Notes: generated by a model from the sequence alone, not told the origin. A DNA stretch of 64,000 bases from Isoetes taiwanensis (GCA_021234155.1 JAJEKV010000035.1:3550224-3614223); one strand, 5' to 3'. Shown: positions 42,377-54,036, counted from the first letter of the stretch. Program-made: numbers and translations.

Positions 42377-42898
42377 GTTCAAATTACGGATGAATTGGAT
42401 CCCTTTTTCCTGTACTCATTGGAGGCAAATGAGGATGATTTCCAAAGCCTTAAAGTAGAGCAATGCATTCTCGTCGATTTTTCAACATTTCCGCACAAAT
42501 TTATCGAATTGCTGGAATATTGTATTAGATCTGGAAGCAATGATGCACCTAGGTCAGTTCATTCTTGAGTAATCTGCCTTGCAATTTTGTTATAAAGATG
42601 TGCATATCTTGGATGTGCATAAGCGTATTTTAAGTTATTCTATTTTTACCAGGAATGTGAAACTATCCGTGCAAAGAGGGACAGCCTAAATATTGAGAAA
42701 AATGAGGTTTTTAAGCAGCTTCAACAACAGACTATTAAGCTCACTTCATTGGAACAAGAAGTAAGAGCAAGTTCTCTTGGTTAGTAAGCCACTTGTGCCT
42801 TGTGTGTTCTGATTTTTATATTGGTTTCTCCAGGTTCAGGATAAAAGTGAGAGAATCAGGAGCATATCTAAGCAGCTGGAGTCTGAAACATCTCAACG
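42377..42898 (+). pseudogene. SAS6: SAS-6 (centriole assembly) gene fragment with introns
   Basis: Exon 1 (42377-42552) reads VQITDELDPFFLYSLEANE, then DDFQSLKVEQCILVDFSTFP, and KFIELLEYCI: the N-terminal head domain that forms the ninefold cartwheel of centrioles and basal bodies. Exons 2 (42653-42760, ECETIRAKRDSLNIEKNE) and 3 (42834-42898, VQDKSERIRSISKQLE) are coiled coil. Acceptors TTTTGCAG, TTTACCAG, TTCTCCAG and donors GTCAGT, GTAAGA, GTATTT keep GT/AG rules. Much of the gene between head and coiled coil is missing, so this is a rearranged captured fragment. Full SAS-6 is about 500-700 aa. Possible further exons near 43120-43400 are unclear. Confidence 0.85.
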
Positions 42899-44078
42899 GT
42901 ATTTTGTTAAAAAAATACGGAATAAACAGACCGGAAATCCTGAGGGTTATGGTTTTGTTGAATTTTTAACCCATTCAGACTTATATATCTAGCATTATTA
43001 ACCCATTCAAACTTATAATGGAATGCCAATGCCAAATTGTCAACAACTTTTTGGGTTGAACTGGGCATCTTTTGGCATAGAGGACAGGCGTGGTGATTCC
43101 TACTGATTCAATCTTTAGGCCCCGTAGCAGCCAACTCCTGTGCCAATCCTATTGGCAAGTTCCATGCAGCAAAATGGAGTACCATTAGGATGGTGTCTTG
43201 CTGATGCAGACGATGTAGCCACATTTTTTTCTCAAGTACCATAGAATGATGAGTGGTTGTATACAAGTTAGAATCAAATTGTTGATCTCATCATGCTATT
43301 TTTGTTCTGCAGAGAACTGTGATTCATGCACTTGTGTCTCCAAGGAGCTTCCATCTCTCACTCCCATCAATGTCCCACCTCACAAAAGGGATCTATGATG
43401 CTTGAACAAAGGCTTAACTTGAAACCGCCATTTTGGAAACATTTATAAGATAGCATTTGCACCATAAAGCTGCCAGATGAATTATATCATATCTTGTTTT
43501 AATGCTAGATATTGGATGCCAATGCCGGTTAGGATTGCTATCTCTTTTGTATTGATGCTCCCTCTTTGTGGCAAAACAGGCTTGCATTGACACCAGCACA
43601 TGTTACCATATGCAATAGCATATGCTTGACAATGTGCAGTTTACAATAGTTTACATGGTTCTTGTATTGCAATATTGAGATTACAGATAATGAATATAAT
43701 GACTACATAAAATGTACTCAATAGTTGTTTGCAATGGAAATAATTTGTTTGTCTTGATGTTATTATGCTTTTTAGTAATTAATATTTAGGCCCATAAAAT
43801 TTACTTATGTTTGCTTTAGTTAGGGCCCGAAGGGCCCAAAATTTTTTTTAATATAACAATCAACACACAACTACCATTAACATTATTAACACAAACCATT
43901 GCATTTAACACATTTGAATTAAAATCCCCCTTAAACCCCCTTTGGTTTGGGTGCATATTCACGCGGGGGTTACGTAGGGCAGCGAGAGCTCTAAAAATAT
44001 ATTTACTATACATGTACAAAATTAACACCATTAAGTACATTCTCTCAAACCTTATAGTATTTTGCAAACCTTAATATA

Positions 44079-47000
44079 CAGTATACAAAAACTTGTACAT
44101 GCATACCCCACAAACGAGGATCGCTATGTACGGTCCAGATATCATTAATTACACGCCCCTTCATTCGTTTATCATGTGTAATCGCTTTATAATCAGAATC
44201 TAACTCTCAGTATTCCTGGTATAGTTTGTATAACATATACATAAGTATATTTTTCCATTCTATGATAGTTAACGCTGCAGGCACTCTACACTTTATTCTA
44301 TCAACATTTTGTCTTCACTATGCTTTTAAAATACCCTTCTCCTTGTGATTATCTTTCATGTTTCCACACTCATACTCTCTTTAGTAACCATACCTTATAT
44401 CCACAACTGTACTCATTTTAAATGATATTTATATCTATTCTTAATTACATACGTTGACCACCACATACAGACACTCCTATACTTACATTTTATATACGAC
44501 ATTCATTCCATACTTCTTTCTTCTTACTTACTTATATTTCATACATACACTTTATTTGGCACGGTTAAGCCGATGCCGCCGGGGAGGAGTCGGGCAAAGG
44601 GGTTGATGGTCGTTGTCTGCCTGTGCTATGGCCATGGGATCTAATTGTGTTATAGAAGGGTAGTTGTAACTATGGTGTCCTCGACAAAAAAAGCAAAAAT
44701 ATGCCTCATCCCTTCTGAGCGTCTTATATAATGATGGCGGTGCAGGTCCTGGGTTTCCAACAGTAGGAGAAGAAAATTGAAGCAAAACGACGAAATGAAT
44801 CTGAGCCCAAGCTCCGAAAAGTCGCAATCGTGATTCTTGAAATGAAAATCTAATATGAAATACTACAAAACCATTGTATTGCTTGGATAAACAAGAGACA
44901 AACTATGCAGAACTTTACATAAGTTTGGTAAAATCCGGATGATATCTATGCGAACTATTGTCTAGATAGTAATACATTGTCAATGCTTTCAGCTGATAGT
45001 GAGCCTCCAAGATGACATCTTGATGTTACACCAGTGGAGATGCCCGTAAGATGAAAAGTAAACACATCTGGACCTGCAGTCACTGTGCGCGATCTTTGAA
45101 AATTGCTGCGCACTGGGCCTGAGTAACCGACCTATGATGTGGGTCATTTCGCTCGCGGAGAATCAGTATGATATTATTAACTACTCGCTGACGCACTAGA
45201 CCGAGCACTTTCTTTTTGTCTACAGGATCTTGGTTTGTAAGGCTGTGAGTAGCTATCGGTGCGTCACTGCGTGGAGTTATTGCTGTAGGAGCACTTGTAG
45301 CAACTAAAGCTGTTGCTCTACCTATAAATATATCAAAGAGAAATCTAATTAAAAGATCGAAAAGCTTGGACCTAACTATAGATGAGAATTGTGTATGAAT
45401 CAAATCAAAGTTGATTTAACATACACAGGTGTCATTCTGGGTAGTGGATTCAAATCGTAGCATTAGCGACAAATTTATTATATAATATATAATTGGAAGT
45501 GCTAATTAGGGCTATGACATAGACATGGTCGAAGGCCAATAGAAGATAGCATAAGAAAATGGCATTGAAAGCTTGGTTCAGCGCGAAGCTACATATGGGA
45601 GTTGGAGGCTGAGGTGGTTATTGAGGACGAAGCAATGAGACGTTGGGCAGATGGTGACGACAGCTATTGATGCAGTGGCTGTCGGGAGGTGGTCGCCAAG
45701 GGTATTGGCACGAGGAATTGCATGTTTATCCATGAAGCGATGCCATGGCCTAGATGTGACACGAGTATAGAGAGGCCAGAAAAGGCCAAACTTACTGACG
45801 AAGGGTGGGGGATCTATGTGAAAGGTGCAGGGACATCCAATCTGCTGACTACCAAGGTAGGCTGTCATAGTTGGCATGGCAAAATACAACAGAAGAAAGA
45901 TCAAAATGATGGGGTTGCATCGTACAATACTACAATTCTTGGAGGGCTGACGAATAACAGTTACCTACTAGAAGGTTAAGTAAGCACGAAAGGGTCGATA
46001 TCCAACGTGATTCCTACTTGGATGAGGAAGAGTCGAAGTCAATAGGTTACGCCGAGTTATAATTTTAAACGTCTATGTCCATACAAGCCGGGGTGGCAGA
46101 AAATTAACTATATGGGGTGTACCAGACGTCGAGTTTTAGATAGAATTAAAAAAAAAAATGCAAGGAAGCGCCGTGATGACTGTAAGTAACTTACAAATAT
46201 CACAAAGGGTCACTCCCTAAATTAGAACATGACTATTGCTTATGGAGGTATACCAAGTCATTTGTAATGCCGACATAGCAGCATGACGTCAACACAGAGG
46301 GACGCAATGTCTAACAGTTTTAAGATGATAACGGCGGTAAATGATGACCCCCAATGATATGCGGGTTAATAAAGGAGACAAGAAAATTTAAAGACATAGC
46401 AGCAGCCTTTAAGGCATAGACTATAGTATCATACGACATATAATAGTGGGTTAAAAGCCAAGAAGAGGGTTAAAAGATATCTGGAGTAAACGGGTCGGTG
46501 ACCCTACAGAGGATGGGTCACAACCGAAGAGGACGTAGAGAACATATGAAAGAAGAAGATGAAAATAAAGAACTACGATTCATAATGGGTAGGCCACTTG
46601 GTTGGGAGGGTTACTACCTGCACAAGTTTGGGGATGAGTTACATAACTAAGGGTAATGACGACGCTCAAAAGGTTCACTTTCGAAAAATAGGGCATGACT
46701 GTGGCGTATATGCGGAAGCCAAGTTACGTATGATGGCACAACAATGGCATAGAAGAACATAAGAAACAACAATTCAAAGATGTATGAGGATGCTAAAAGA
46801 TAGGGTTCCAATGAGATACGGGTAAAAGTCATAGAGAAATTTGACCGCTTAATTTTAACCTTGGGACATAGACTTGATATAACAGTAATTTAGAATATAA
46901 CAAGAGGATGATAGAAGATCTGAAATGTTAGATTATTTGGTGATCCGACGAACGAAGAATTTATAGATATTATATCTAGCATAGAGGTGATGAGCAGCAT

Positions 47001-48239
47001 TGGAAGTAAGAAGCAACACATTTCAAGGCCAGAGTAAAGGGGATTGAGGATAGTTGCGAGAGTTAGCAAAGAAGAAGACGAAATTAATGGACTATTATTC
47101 GTTACATGTGGGCTACGGGGTTGAAAGGCAGCAAGAGGGTTTGAAAAACCGATGGAGACTTATCACGGGCTTAGGGATAAAAAGGATTCCATATTTCTAG
47201 GATAACATGGCGAACAATAATTTTACAAGGACCCTAAGAGTAGAAGGAGTCGTTGTAGAAGGGCGCCTGATTGGTACCAATATTTGGGACTATTGTTGTA
47301 ATTTTCCTGAGGTATACAGGTTATTCTTTAAATTTAGTGACCCTATGACACAAGATGATGGTTGAAGGAGTTTGCCCTAATCAAATTTAGGTATTCTTGA
47401 AGGTGTTGATGAGTTAAGAATGGTAGCATACCTTCAAGTAACCATAGACAATTTTCCAATGGGACCTAAAAAGTTTCCCCAATGCTGTTCTACATTCTTC
47501 TGCATGTTGTTGCTTTCATTGCCTCTTCAATCATAAGCACAAAAGTTATTAAGCCATTCAAATCCTTATATATGAAGATGTGGATTTATAACCCTCTTAG
47601 CACATCATGGTAGAATAACGAAATGCTCTACTTATATATTGGATAAATGGCTTATTCTACAACAGCTGCTTGATTCTTAGACATTAAATCAGTGGTGCAA
47701 ACAAATTTCGGGCCACAATAAAAGCTCAATTACATTCTACTGCCACTAGGAATGGTGCCCAGCATTGCTGGCCATAATTTGGGAGCCTGTTTTTTTTTTT
47801 TTTGGTCGCAAAAGAAAAGCTTGCAAGAATAATCCAACTTTTTAATTTTTTGGTAGAACAACTTGAGAAGAGGTTTGGCCATCGCAAGTTGACAGGCAGG
47901 TGATGCAGATATATAATCATTGCGATATAGGTAGTGAATGGTGGTACAAACTGATACTAAAGTTTATGCTCTAGATAGATTCGAGTGAGGTGTTGACATG
48001 GCTGTAGGAGTTCAAACTCAAGCAATCACTATGTGTTACAGAGTATGTGTCGTGACATAAGGAAAAGTAGTGAAGGGTGATGGTACAATTTAGAAATCCA
48101 AGGCCTGGAGGGTCGTTGCATGGCAGTGTCTAGTTGATTGGGTCAATAGAGGTCTATTCCCTGTGAAGTAAGGCAAGTCAAGGCTTAGAAACTGAAAGAA
48201 ACAACATTAGGTATGGTTGGCTTTATAGTGTTACTTAGC
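44079..48239. other. Long decayed stretch, no gene supported
   Basis: About 4.2 kb inside the LTR composite. Short ORFs on both strands (for example 45689-45979 plus and 45904-45578 minus) overlap each other and show no domain. A/G-rich and AT-rich stretches alternate. I see no repeats that match the rest of the window. Confidence 0.5.
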
Positions 48240-48600
48240 TCCTAACTGGTGGAGTCAAATAATAATAATATAATAATAATATTTCATCGTGCCCCTTTTG
48301 GACCGTGAGGTCATGGAGCAACGGGTTACAATAACTGTTTCGTTCGTAACCAAAATCGTCTATGAGATTCTATCTTCCTCATGTATAGACCTAAGGCATT
48401 AGGTAACATATTTAACAAAGAATGAAAACTGATGGTGTCAATGTCAAATACATCTCTTAGGTGTAGATAAGCTGAGAAACGAAGGAAGATATGTGTCTCG
48501 TCTTCTACTTCTTTTGATTCGCATGACAAGCTCTTTCGGTCTTCCTTCGGAATCTTTGCCCATCGGCCTGTCTCCACTCCAAGACAATGAGAACTAGTTT
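48240..48600 (-). pseudogene. 5'-truncated LINE fragment (ORF2 C-terminus, minus strand)
   Basis: Minus-strand frame METGRWAKIPKEDRKS, then ESKEVEDETHIFLR and MRKIESHRR, parallels the LINE-C ORF2 end (ETGRWLKTPVESRL, and AIEDEHHVFMHC, and IKAVDAHRS). One or two knuckle cysteines are lost. The 3' UTR contains GCTCCATGACCTC as in LINE-C, and the element ends in an (ATT)n tail at about 48256-48280. A second LINE-C-family insertion, truncated at its 5' end. Confidence 0.75.
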
Positions 48601-49195
48601 GGTATCTAGCAGTAATTTTTATTTTTATTTTATTTTTTATTTTTTTTGTGCCTTTGATCCCAAATAGGTTTGGTCTGTATACATAACCATAGGGTTTACT
48701 TCTTCCCTATAGTAATTCATCCGAGACCCTGGTTTGGCCCACAGTTTATTCATAGCATTTAAAGCAGATGAAGGTACTAGAGATTAAACGAAGGCAGGGT
48801 TGCAAGAATTTTGCTACCAAGGCATCTACTAGAGAAAAAGTTATGTAAACATCAGTACTGGAGAATGCCCTACTTTTAGGATATGGCTGCGAGCGAACGT
48901 TTATTCTAGGGGAGAGCGGATTAGGATCTATATAGAAGATTCTATCTCGCTCAGAAGAGTCACCGTCCATCTCGCATCGAGAAGTGCGATACCATGGTCG
49001 GGGAAACCATTGGCTGAGGCCAATAATGTCCCTTGAGGTGAGCGCACCTTGCGATGGTTGCACAAGTCCGGCGGAGTTGTTGCCACCACAGCATGGGTTT
49101 ACGGAAGGCGGCCTTCTAATTTAAATAGAAAATAGAGCCACTATAAATAAAACGAGAACTATTATATCTCTTGATAGAGGAACTTAGCCCGTTGG
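48601..49195. other. No gene seen
   Basis: Contains a TTTTATTTTATTTTT-type tract near 48615-48650. A minus-strand 105-aa frame (49063-48746) has no recognisable domain. Confidence 0.45.
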
Positions 49196-49862
49196 TAAAG
49201 GGGTTGGCTTGGGCATAGGAGTTTGAGGCAGTATCTTGATGCTTGCTTCCTCAGCAAGCTTTGGGACGCCAGTGCCCTTGAACAGGTCAAGACAGCACAC
49301 TACCAGCGCCACATAAATCCCACATTGGAACGAGGCCCGCAATGCTACCTGCGTACCTAGTTGCCCATGAAAAGGCGCAGACTCATTGCCTCCATTCGCA
49401 CAGGAGCACACCATCTTCGAATTGAGGCGGACAGATGGATTGGTGAGCCACGTCAGGACAGGTTCTGTCAATGCTGCCAAATGGGAGTCATTGAGGATGA
49501 ATCTCATACCCTTCAAAGTTGCCCAGCATATGATCAAATCTGGACGCGCTATGTTGAGTTGGCCAGGCCTGACCAGCCGCTACATGTGACATTGAGGGCG
49601 GCTTTCGTACGGGTGCTGGGATCATACCTTCAGGAGGTTATGGACATGCGAGATCAGCTATGTCCTCGGGCACACACTTGACATGTATATATACATTTAT
49701 TTCATGATGATGTATACTTGTACAGTTTGACAGCATTCTTATTACTGCCACGGTTTTTCCCTCGAAAACCCTTCGGGGCGGGGGTTTTTTAACCCGGACA
49801 GTAATAAGTTTGCTACGCTCCTTCTGGTCTCAGTAGACGATAAAAATCATTCTTTCTTTCTT
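49196..49862 (+). pseudogene. 5'-truncated LINE fragment (ORF2 C-terminus, plus strand)
   Basis: The frame through 49361-49681 reads RRRLIASIRTGAHHLRIE, then DRFCQCCQMGVIEDESHTLQ and SCPAYDQIW: the Cys/His knuckle at the end of APE-type LINE ORF2, similar to LINE-C but distinct. Upstream bases (about 49200-49360) continue in frame (LWDASALEQVKTAHYQRH). The 3' UTR has a hairpin-like CGAAAACCCTTCGGGGCGGGGGTTTTT and ends in a TTTC-type tail near 49846-49862. A different LINE family from LINE-C. Confidence 0.7.
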
Positions 49863-50386
49863 TATAAAGAGTTATGGCAAGATATGTATAACAAAATTAT
49901 AAAACATGAATATCACATTTAAAGGAAGTTGGTATGGTGGTAAGGGTCTAAAGTTGCAATTAGGAGGCCACGGGTTCAAAATCCAAGGAAACTTTTTTTT
50001 TTAAAGTCAACGCGCAGTCAAAACCAGCGCACTTGGATTTTTTTGAGTTTAGAATCGAAAAAGAAATCGATGTTTAGCCAAGTGCGCCGATTTAGGGTTT
50101 TGGGCCATTTGGTGATGCTAGGAACTTTGCCAAAGGGTATCTTAGACTAATTTGAGGGTCACGGACGCAATAGAACAAAAATTGCCACAATTCGAGTTTC
50201 CTAGAGAAAGTTATAGCCTCTGGAATAAAGGGACCGCATTCTGCCAAAAACTCAACATAACTTCATCTTAATATTTTGAATTTTTCTTCTTAACTAGCTC
50301 AATCCTCACATACTTAGGCCAAAACTCATCCTACTTTCTAACGAGTTAGACATGGCCAGTGCTATGATCTGGTCTACCAAAATCAT
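49863..50386. other. Interior of the LTR composite next to its primer site
   Basis: No gene is seen. On the minus strand this is the untranslated leader directly after the primer-binding site. Confidence 0.5.
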
Positions 50387-50398
50387 GCTCTGATACCA
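50387..50398 (-). promoter_or_regulatory. Primer-binding site for initiator Met tRNA
   Basis: The complement is TGGTATCAGAGC, the usual plant LTR-retrotransposon site complementary to the 3' end of initiator Met tRNA. It lies one base inside the LTR that starts at 50400, so the element reads leftward. Confidence 0.9.
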
Positions 50399-50399
50399 T

Positions 50400-51190
50400 T
50401 ATGACGCTCCCCGAACCTATGCGATGCTCTCATCGTATAAATACAGGAAATCCCCTCTTCCATGGTGACTACTCCACTATAGAAAGGCCCTCCATCTAAT
50501 TCGGACCACTTGTGATGGGCAAGTGTCCGGGTGGAGGACACGGAGGTGTCATTCGTCCCACGCCTTCTATGGGAATCTTATATAGCGGAAGCATATATAC
50601 ATGTTAGCACCTGGCAACAATACAAATAAATAATATACCACCACGATGGGTGGCCCATCATCAACAATAAGAATACAACAGAATACCAACATAATAAAGA
50701 TAATGCACCATAAATAAGGGCTCTAACCCGAGCTCAGATCGACTGACAGTCAAGGCCTCTAGATAACAGCAGACAGAAGTATAACATGGCGTTGGCTGGC
50801 ATAGAACAATGGCTAGGGTAGTCCACTCCATCCGCCCCTCCTGTGCACATTTTGCAGATAGGCTGAAACATGCTATGGCGTGATTGTAGCCTTCCGGAGA
50901 CGTAATCCCATGGAATCACCCTATGGAACTACTCCGGGTTACATCTCCCTGGTCCGATGAGGCAGGTCAGAGAGACGTCCTCTCCCCGAGTATGATAGGT
51001 CCCCGGGTGTGCTAGAGAACCGGTGCCACATCAGTGACCCCTGCGTTCGTACCCGACTTATTCCCCTAAATCTAAAGGCCAGCTCACGTGCCCGTTCGAG
51101 TCCAGGACGTCCATATAAGCATTAGGCACGTCACCTGTGACCCAGAGAGCATCAGACCCATACACGGCCCTCTCAGTGACCGGCTATAAG
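50400..51190 (-). repeat. Truncated 5' LTR of the minus-strand composite
   Basis: Matches 34187 to about 34990 with scattered changes, then stops abruptly at GGCTATAAG, where unrelated AT-rich DNA begins. About half of the LTR (its promoter side) is missing. Confidence 0.85.
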
Positions 51191-51914
51191 CATGGAAAAA
51201 ATTAAGCATACTATATATTTTTTTATAAAAAATGCTTTAGTTATTTTTTAAAAATTTACAGTATTTTATGATATACATTTGGCTAAAGTTATTATTATCA
51301 CTATATTTATACAAGAAATTTAATGCGTCCTACGGTGCATGTCCGAGTTTTAGCATGTTCCTATGCTGCAAGTTCTTGTCGTGCCCTACACTCTAAAAGA
51401 ATCTTTTGAGAATACTCTGAATTCATAGATTCTACCAAGGTTCTCTTGGAGATTCTTCTAAATTTTATAAGATTCCCTCTAGATTCCATTAGATTTCCGT
51501 AGATTCTTGAAGATTCTATGAAGATCCCCTTAGATTCCCTTAGATCCCTTTAGACTTTATGAGATTGCCCTAGGTTCCCTTACATTATATGAGATTCAAA
51601 GAGATTCTATAAAGATTTCCCTAGATACTCTAAGATTTCATCAACATTTTTTTAGATTCCCTTAGATTTTATGAAGATTCCCTTAGATCCCCCAGATTTT
51701 AAGAGATTCCCTTAGGCTTCTAAATATTTTCCTAGATTCTCTTATATTTTATAAGATTTTCTTAGATTCTATTAGATTCTTCTGGATTCCTTTACATTCT
51801 AGAACTTTTTAGAACATTCTAAGAATTTCTGGAACATTCTAAGACTTTCAATATATTCTAGAACTTTCTGGAAGTATTTCCCTAGATTTTCTTACATTCC
51901 CGTAGATTCCCTAC
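51191..51914. repeat. AT-rich stretch and degenerate AGATTC minisatellite
   Basis: 51191-51380 is plain AT-rich sequence. From about 51400 to 51905 a degenerate tandem repeat with unit near CCTTAGATTC / AGATTCTAT occurs dozens of times; a variant with TCTAGAACTTTCTGGA fills 51790-51880. The chromovirus LTR begins right after it. Confidence 0.75.
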
Positions 51915-53473
51915 TGTGACGTTCCAGCACAGTATACGCTCCCAGGACGTACATTGTACTGCCACGTCACGCGTACACGCCACCCCGATTGACGTGTACG
52001 CCAACGGATAGCCAGGTAAGTAGCCCTAGGGGGCAACTTGCTAGGAGTGTTCATATATTATTAATGTGCACATGTGCACATTAATGAGGGCACACCTTTC
52101 CATGTTGGCATATTTTGCCACCTAGCCACTAAAGGCAAGTGGGGCCTTTCCAATTATCCCACATGCCAAATTGGGTAATTGGAAACCCTAGCCTAAACCC
52201 CATGTCTATTTAGGGTAGGAAAACCCTAGCTTGCTAGTTTTTCGTCCTTAGGGTTTTAGAGCTCGCTTTTTGGCTGCCCCAGAGCCAAAACCGCCTCCCG
52301 AGACGCCTGCCTTAATTGCGCCATCGGGCCTCGAATTGATCAGCCTTCAGCAGATGGTTGAACTCAGTCGAGGAGCCACTCAAGGATCAGATTTGGTCAA
52401 TTTAATAGCTTAAACCGCCTTCTAGTCATAGAATCGTGAGGTTTAGACTATTAAATTGCCCATAGTAGTTATCTAGATCTTAGATCTCGGACACTAACTA
52501 AAGAACCTAACTCTATGATTGGATCTAGTTCTTTAGTTCTTCTGTGATATATTTGGATGATGTATTTCTGTGAACTCCTTGTATTGGGAAGGGGGGTAGA
52601 GGCCCTAAAGCTTGTAGTTGATGCTCCTAGAGTAGCCTCTCTAGCACACTGTAGATTCGGCCTGTGTACAAGAGCCACACCGGGTTGTGGGTGAAGGGGC
52701 CAGACTGGCTAAAAAGGAGGTTCATGTCCTGACTCTTGAACGATCCCCCTGGTGTGTAAAGCCTACCGGGGATCATTGTGACTAGGTCTAATGGCTTACC
52801 ACCGAAAAGTGGGGTAAGGCATGGGCTCGACACCGTGAAGTGGTGTACACTTTCCAGTGGGTTCAATAATACGGGCAAAGGGCCCTCTAGTCACCTTGAG
52901 TTAGCATGCGTGATCTCTGAGGGGAGTGATCCCTACCCGCCCCATCGAACCGGGAGGATGAGACCCAGGAATAGCCCCTTTGGCTATGCATCCGGCGGGC
53001 TACAGTCAGGTCCCAACACTTTTCAGCCTACCGCAAAGTGTGCAATGTGGGGGGCGGATGGAGTGGACAACCCTATGCCATGTTCTTATGCCAGCCAATT
53101 CGATTGCCATGAATTCTGTCTGCAACGAACTCTGGAGACCCAAGCCGTCAGTTATCCTTTGAGTCTGAGCCTTGGGTAGGATCCCCTATGTGATGTGCTG
53201 ATCTTTGTCTATGCAGATATGAGGAGGACCATCCTTCGAGATGGTCACAGGATGTTGATGTATGTGCTACTGACATGTATGTTTACGCTTCCGCAGCTAG
53301 GTAGGCCCTGAGGGAGACGGGTAGAATGACACCTTCACTCTTCCCACCGAGACTCGCTTCACGGGTGCGCAGGATATGTGGAGGGCCCCGTGACGCCGAT
53401 GGAGCTGGTGTGGGGAAGAACTCCTGCTTGTATACCTGTGGAGTGCACCGTGATACGAGTAGGGGACGCCACA
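51915..53473 (+). repeat. 5' LTR of the chromovirus (1559 bp)
   Basis: Starts TGTGACGTTCC and ends GGGGACGCCACA, giving short inverted ends. It matches the solo LTR 13390-14951 (reverse strand) and the 3' LTR from 63500. The ORFs visible in it are chance frames. Confidence 0.9.
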
Positions 53474-53490
53474 AAGGTATCGAGCAATGT
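53474..53490 (+). promoter_or_regulatory. Degenerate primer-binding site
   Basis: AAGGTATCGAGCAATG corresponds to TGGTATCAGAGC with two changes, directly after the LTR; the minus-strand relative at 50387 keeps the perfect site. Confidence 0.7.
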
Positions 53491-53670
53491 TCTTGGAGAC
53501 CAAGAGCAAAGCACCCACCATGTTCCCAATAGTACTAACTTGATAGGATCCTCAAGCCTCAAAAGTGGGAAAAATTTTTCTCACCTTTGTAGTTATGCTA
53601 AGCTAGTAACAATTAAGTGAATTGAATTTAACAAGATTAAAAAGAACGAGCCAAAATTTTCCAGTGAGGT

Positions 53671-53738
53671 GGTCTCACAGCTCGCGCCTCGTCGCAAAAC
53701 TAACTTTTTGTTTTGAAGCGAGGCGCAAGCTATGAGAC
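53671..53738. repeat. Hairpin repeat, copy 1
   Basis: TCTCACAGCTCGCGCCTCG pairs with CGAGGCGCAAGCTATGAGA; the arms also share CGCAAAAC and GTTTTGAAGCG. Arms of about 28 bases around a T-rich loop. Three further copies lie at 53873, 55531 and 55735. Confidence 0.85.
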
Positions 53739-53872
53739 ATCGAGCCAAGAACACCAAAACATGATGAATTTGAGATAAATAATGTGGTAAGGCTAATTCT
53801 AAGGTAGGAATTAGTTAGAATAGCATGTTTTAATTACCTAAAACCCTAGAAATATGGATTCATACCGATACC

Positions 53873-53928
53873 CGGTCGGTCGCAAAACTAAACATTAGTA
53901 TTGGAACGAGGCTAAAGCCGTGGAGACC
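53873..53928. repeat. Hairpin repeat, copy 2 (decayed)
   Basis: GGTCGCAAAACTAAACATTA with GAACGAGGCTAAAGCCGTGG and GAGACC; same order of motifs as copy 1 with weaker pairing. It precedes TATA box 1. Confidence 0.65.
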
Positions 53929-54027
53929 AATAGGTAGAAAAAAGTCCAAAATAAGTATAAGTTTTAGATAAGTTGGTACCTTAGCATGTTAAACGGCAAC
54001 TTGAGTTTTGACCTAAAATTCCCAAGC

Positions 54028-54036
54028 TATAAATAG
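54028..54036 (+). promoter_or_regulatory. TATA box 1, before the H3-like gene
   Basis: TATAAATAG lies 110 bases before the MALTKQTA start codon, within normal plant core-promoter distance when a leader is allowed. The second module has the same TATAAATAG at 55977. Confidence 0.55.

Larger units (their letters stand above)
41511..44078 (+). mobile_element. Gene-capturing element, copy 3 (SAS-6 cargo)
   Basis: The plus-strand 5' block (41511-41700) has AGCATAATAACATGGGG and GTACATCTAGAGTGCA. The 3' block (about 43783-44078) has GGGCCCGAAGGGCCC, CCCCCTTTGGTTTGGG, GGGCAGCGAGAGC and TATAGTATTTTGCAA. Cargo between them includes exons of SAS-6 and an unplaced N-terminal ORF, all on the element's sense strand. 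A (TATTC)n-type stretch (about 41613-41635) lies inside the 5' block, possibly a small LINE-tail insertion. Confidence 0.7.
34187..51190 (-). mobile_element. Composite minus-strand Ty3-type LTR element with nested insertions
   Basis: The 3' LTR (34187-35284 plus 39298-39710) is split by LINE-C. A polypurine tract (complement of TTCTCCCC at 39711) abuts it. The 5' LTR is at 50400-51190, truncated, with a perfect initiator-Met-tRNA primer site (TGGTATCAGAGC, complement at 50387-50398) one base inside. The two LTRs match closely (for example the CCCCGAACCTAT and ATCGTATAAATAC blocks). The interior of about 10.7 kb shows no gag or pol that I can recognise and contains copy 3 of the gene-capturing family and two LINE fragments. 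It may be a LARD-type non-autonomous element. Confidence 0.75.

Noticed and set aside
17755-44078. Firm Helitron assignment for the gene-capturing copies
   Set aside because: No 5' TC or 3' CTRR with preceding hairpin could be fixed. CTAG in the 5' block is followed by conserved sequence, so it is not a terminus. No Rep/helicase gene is present.
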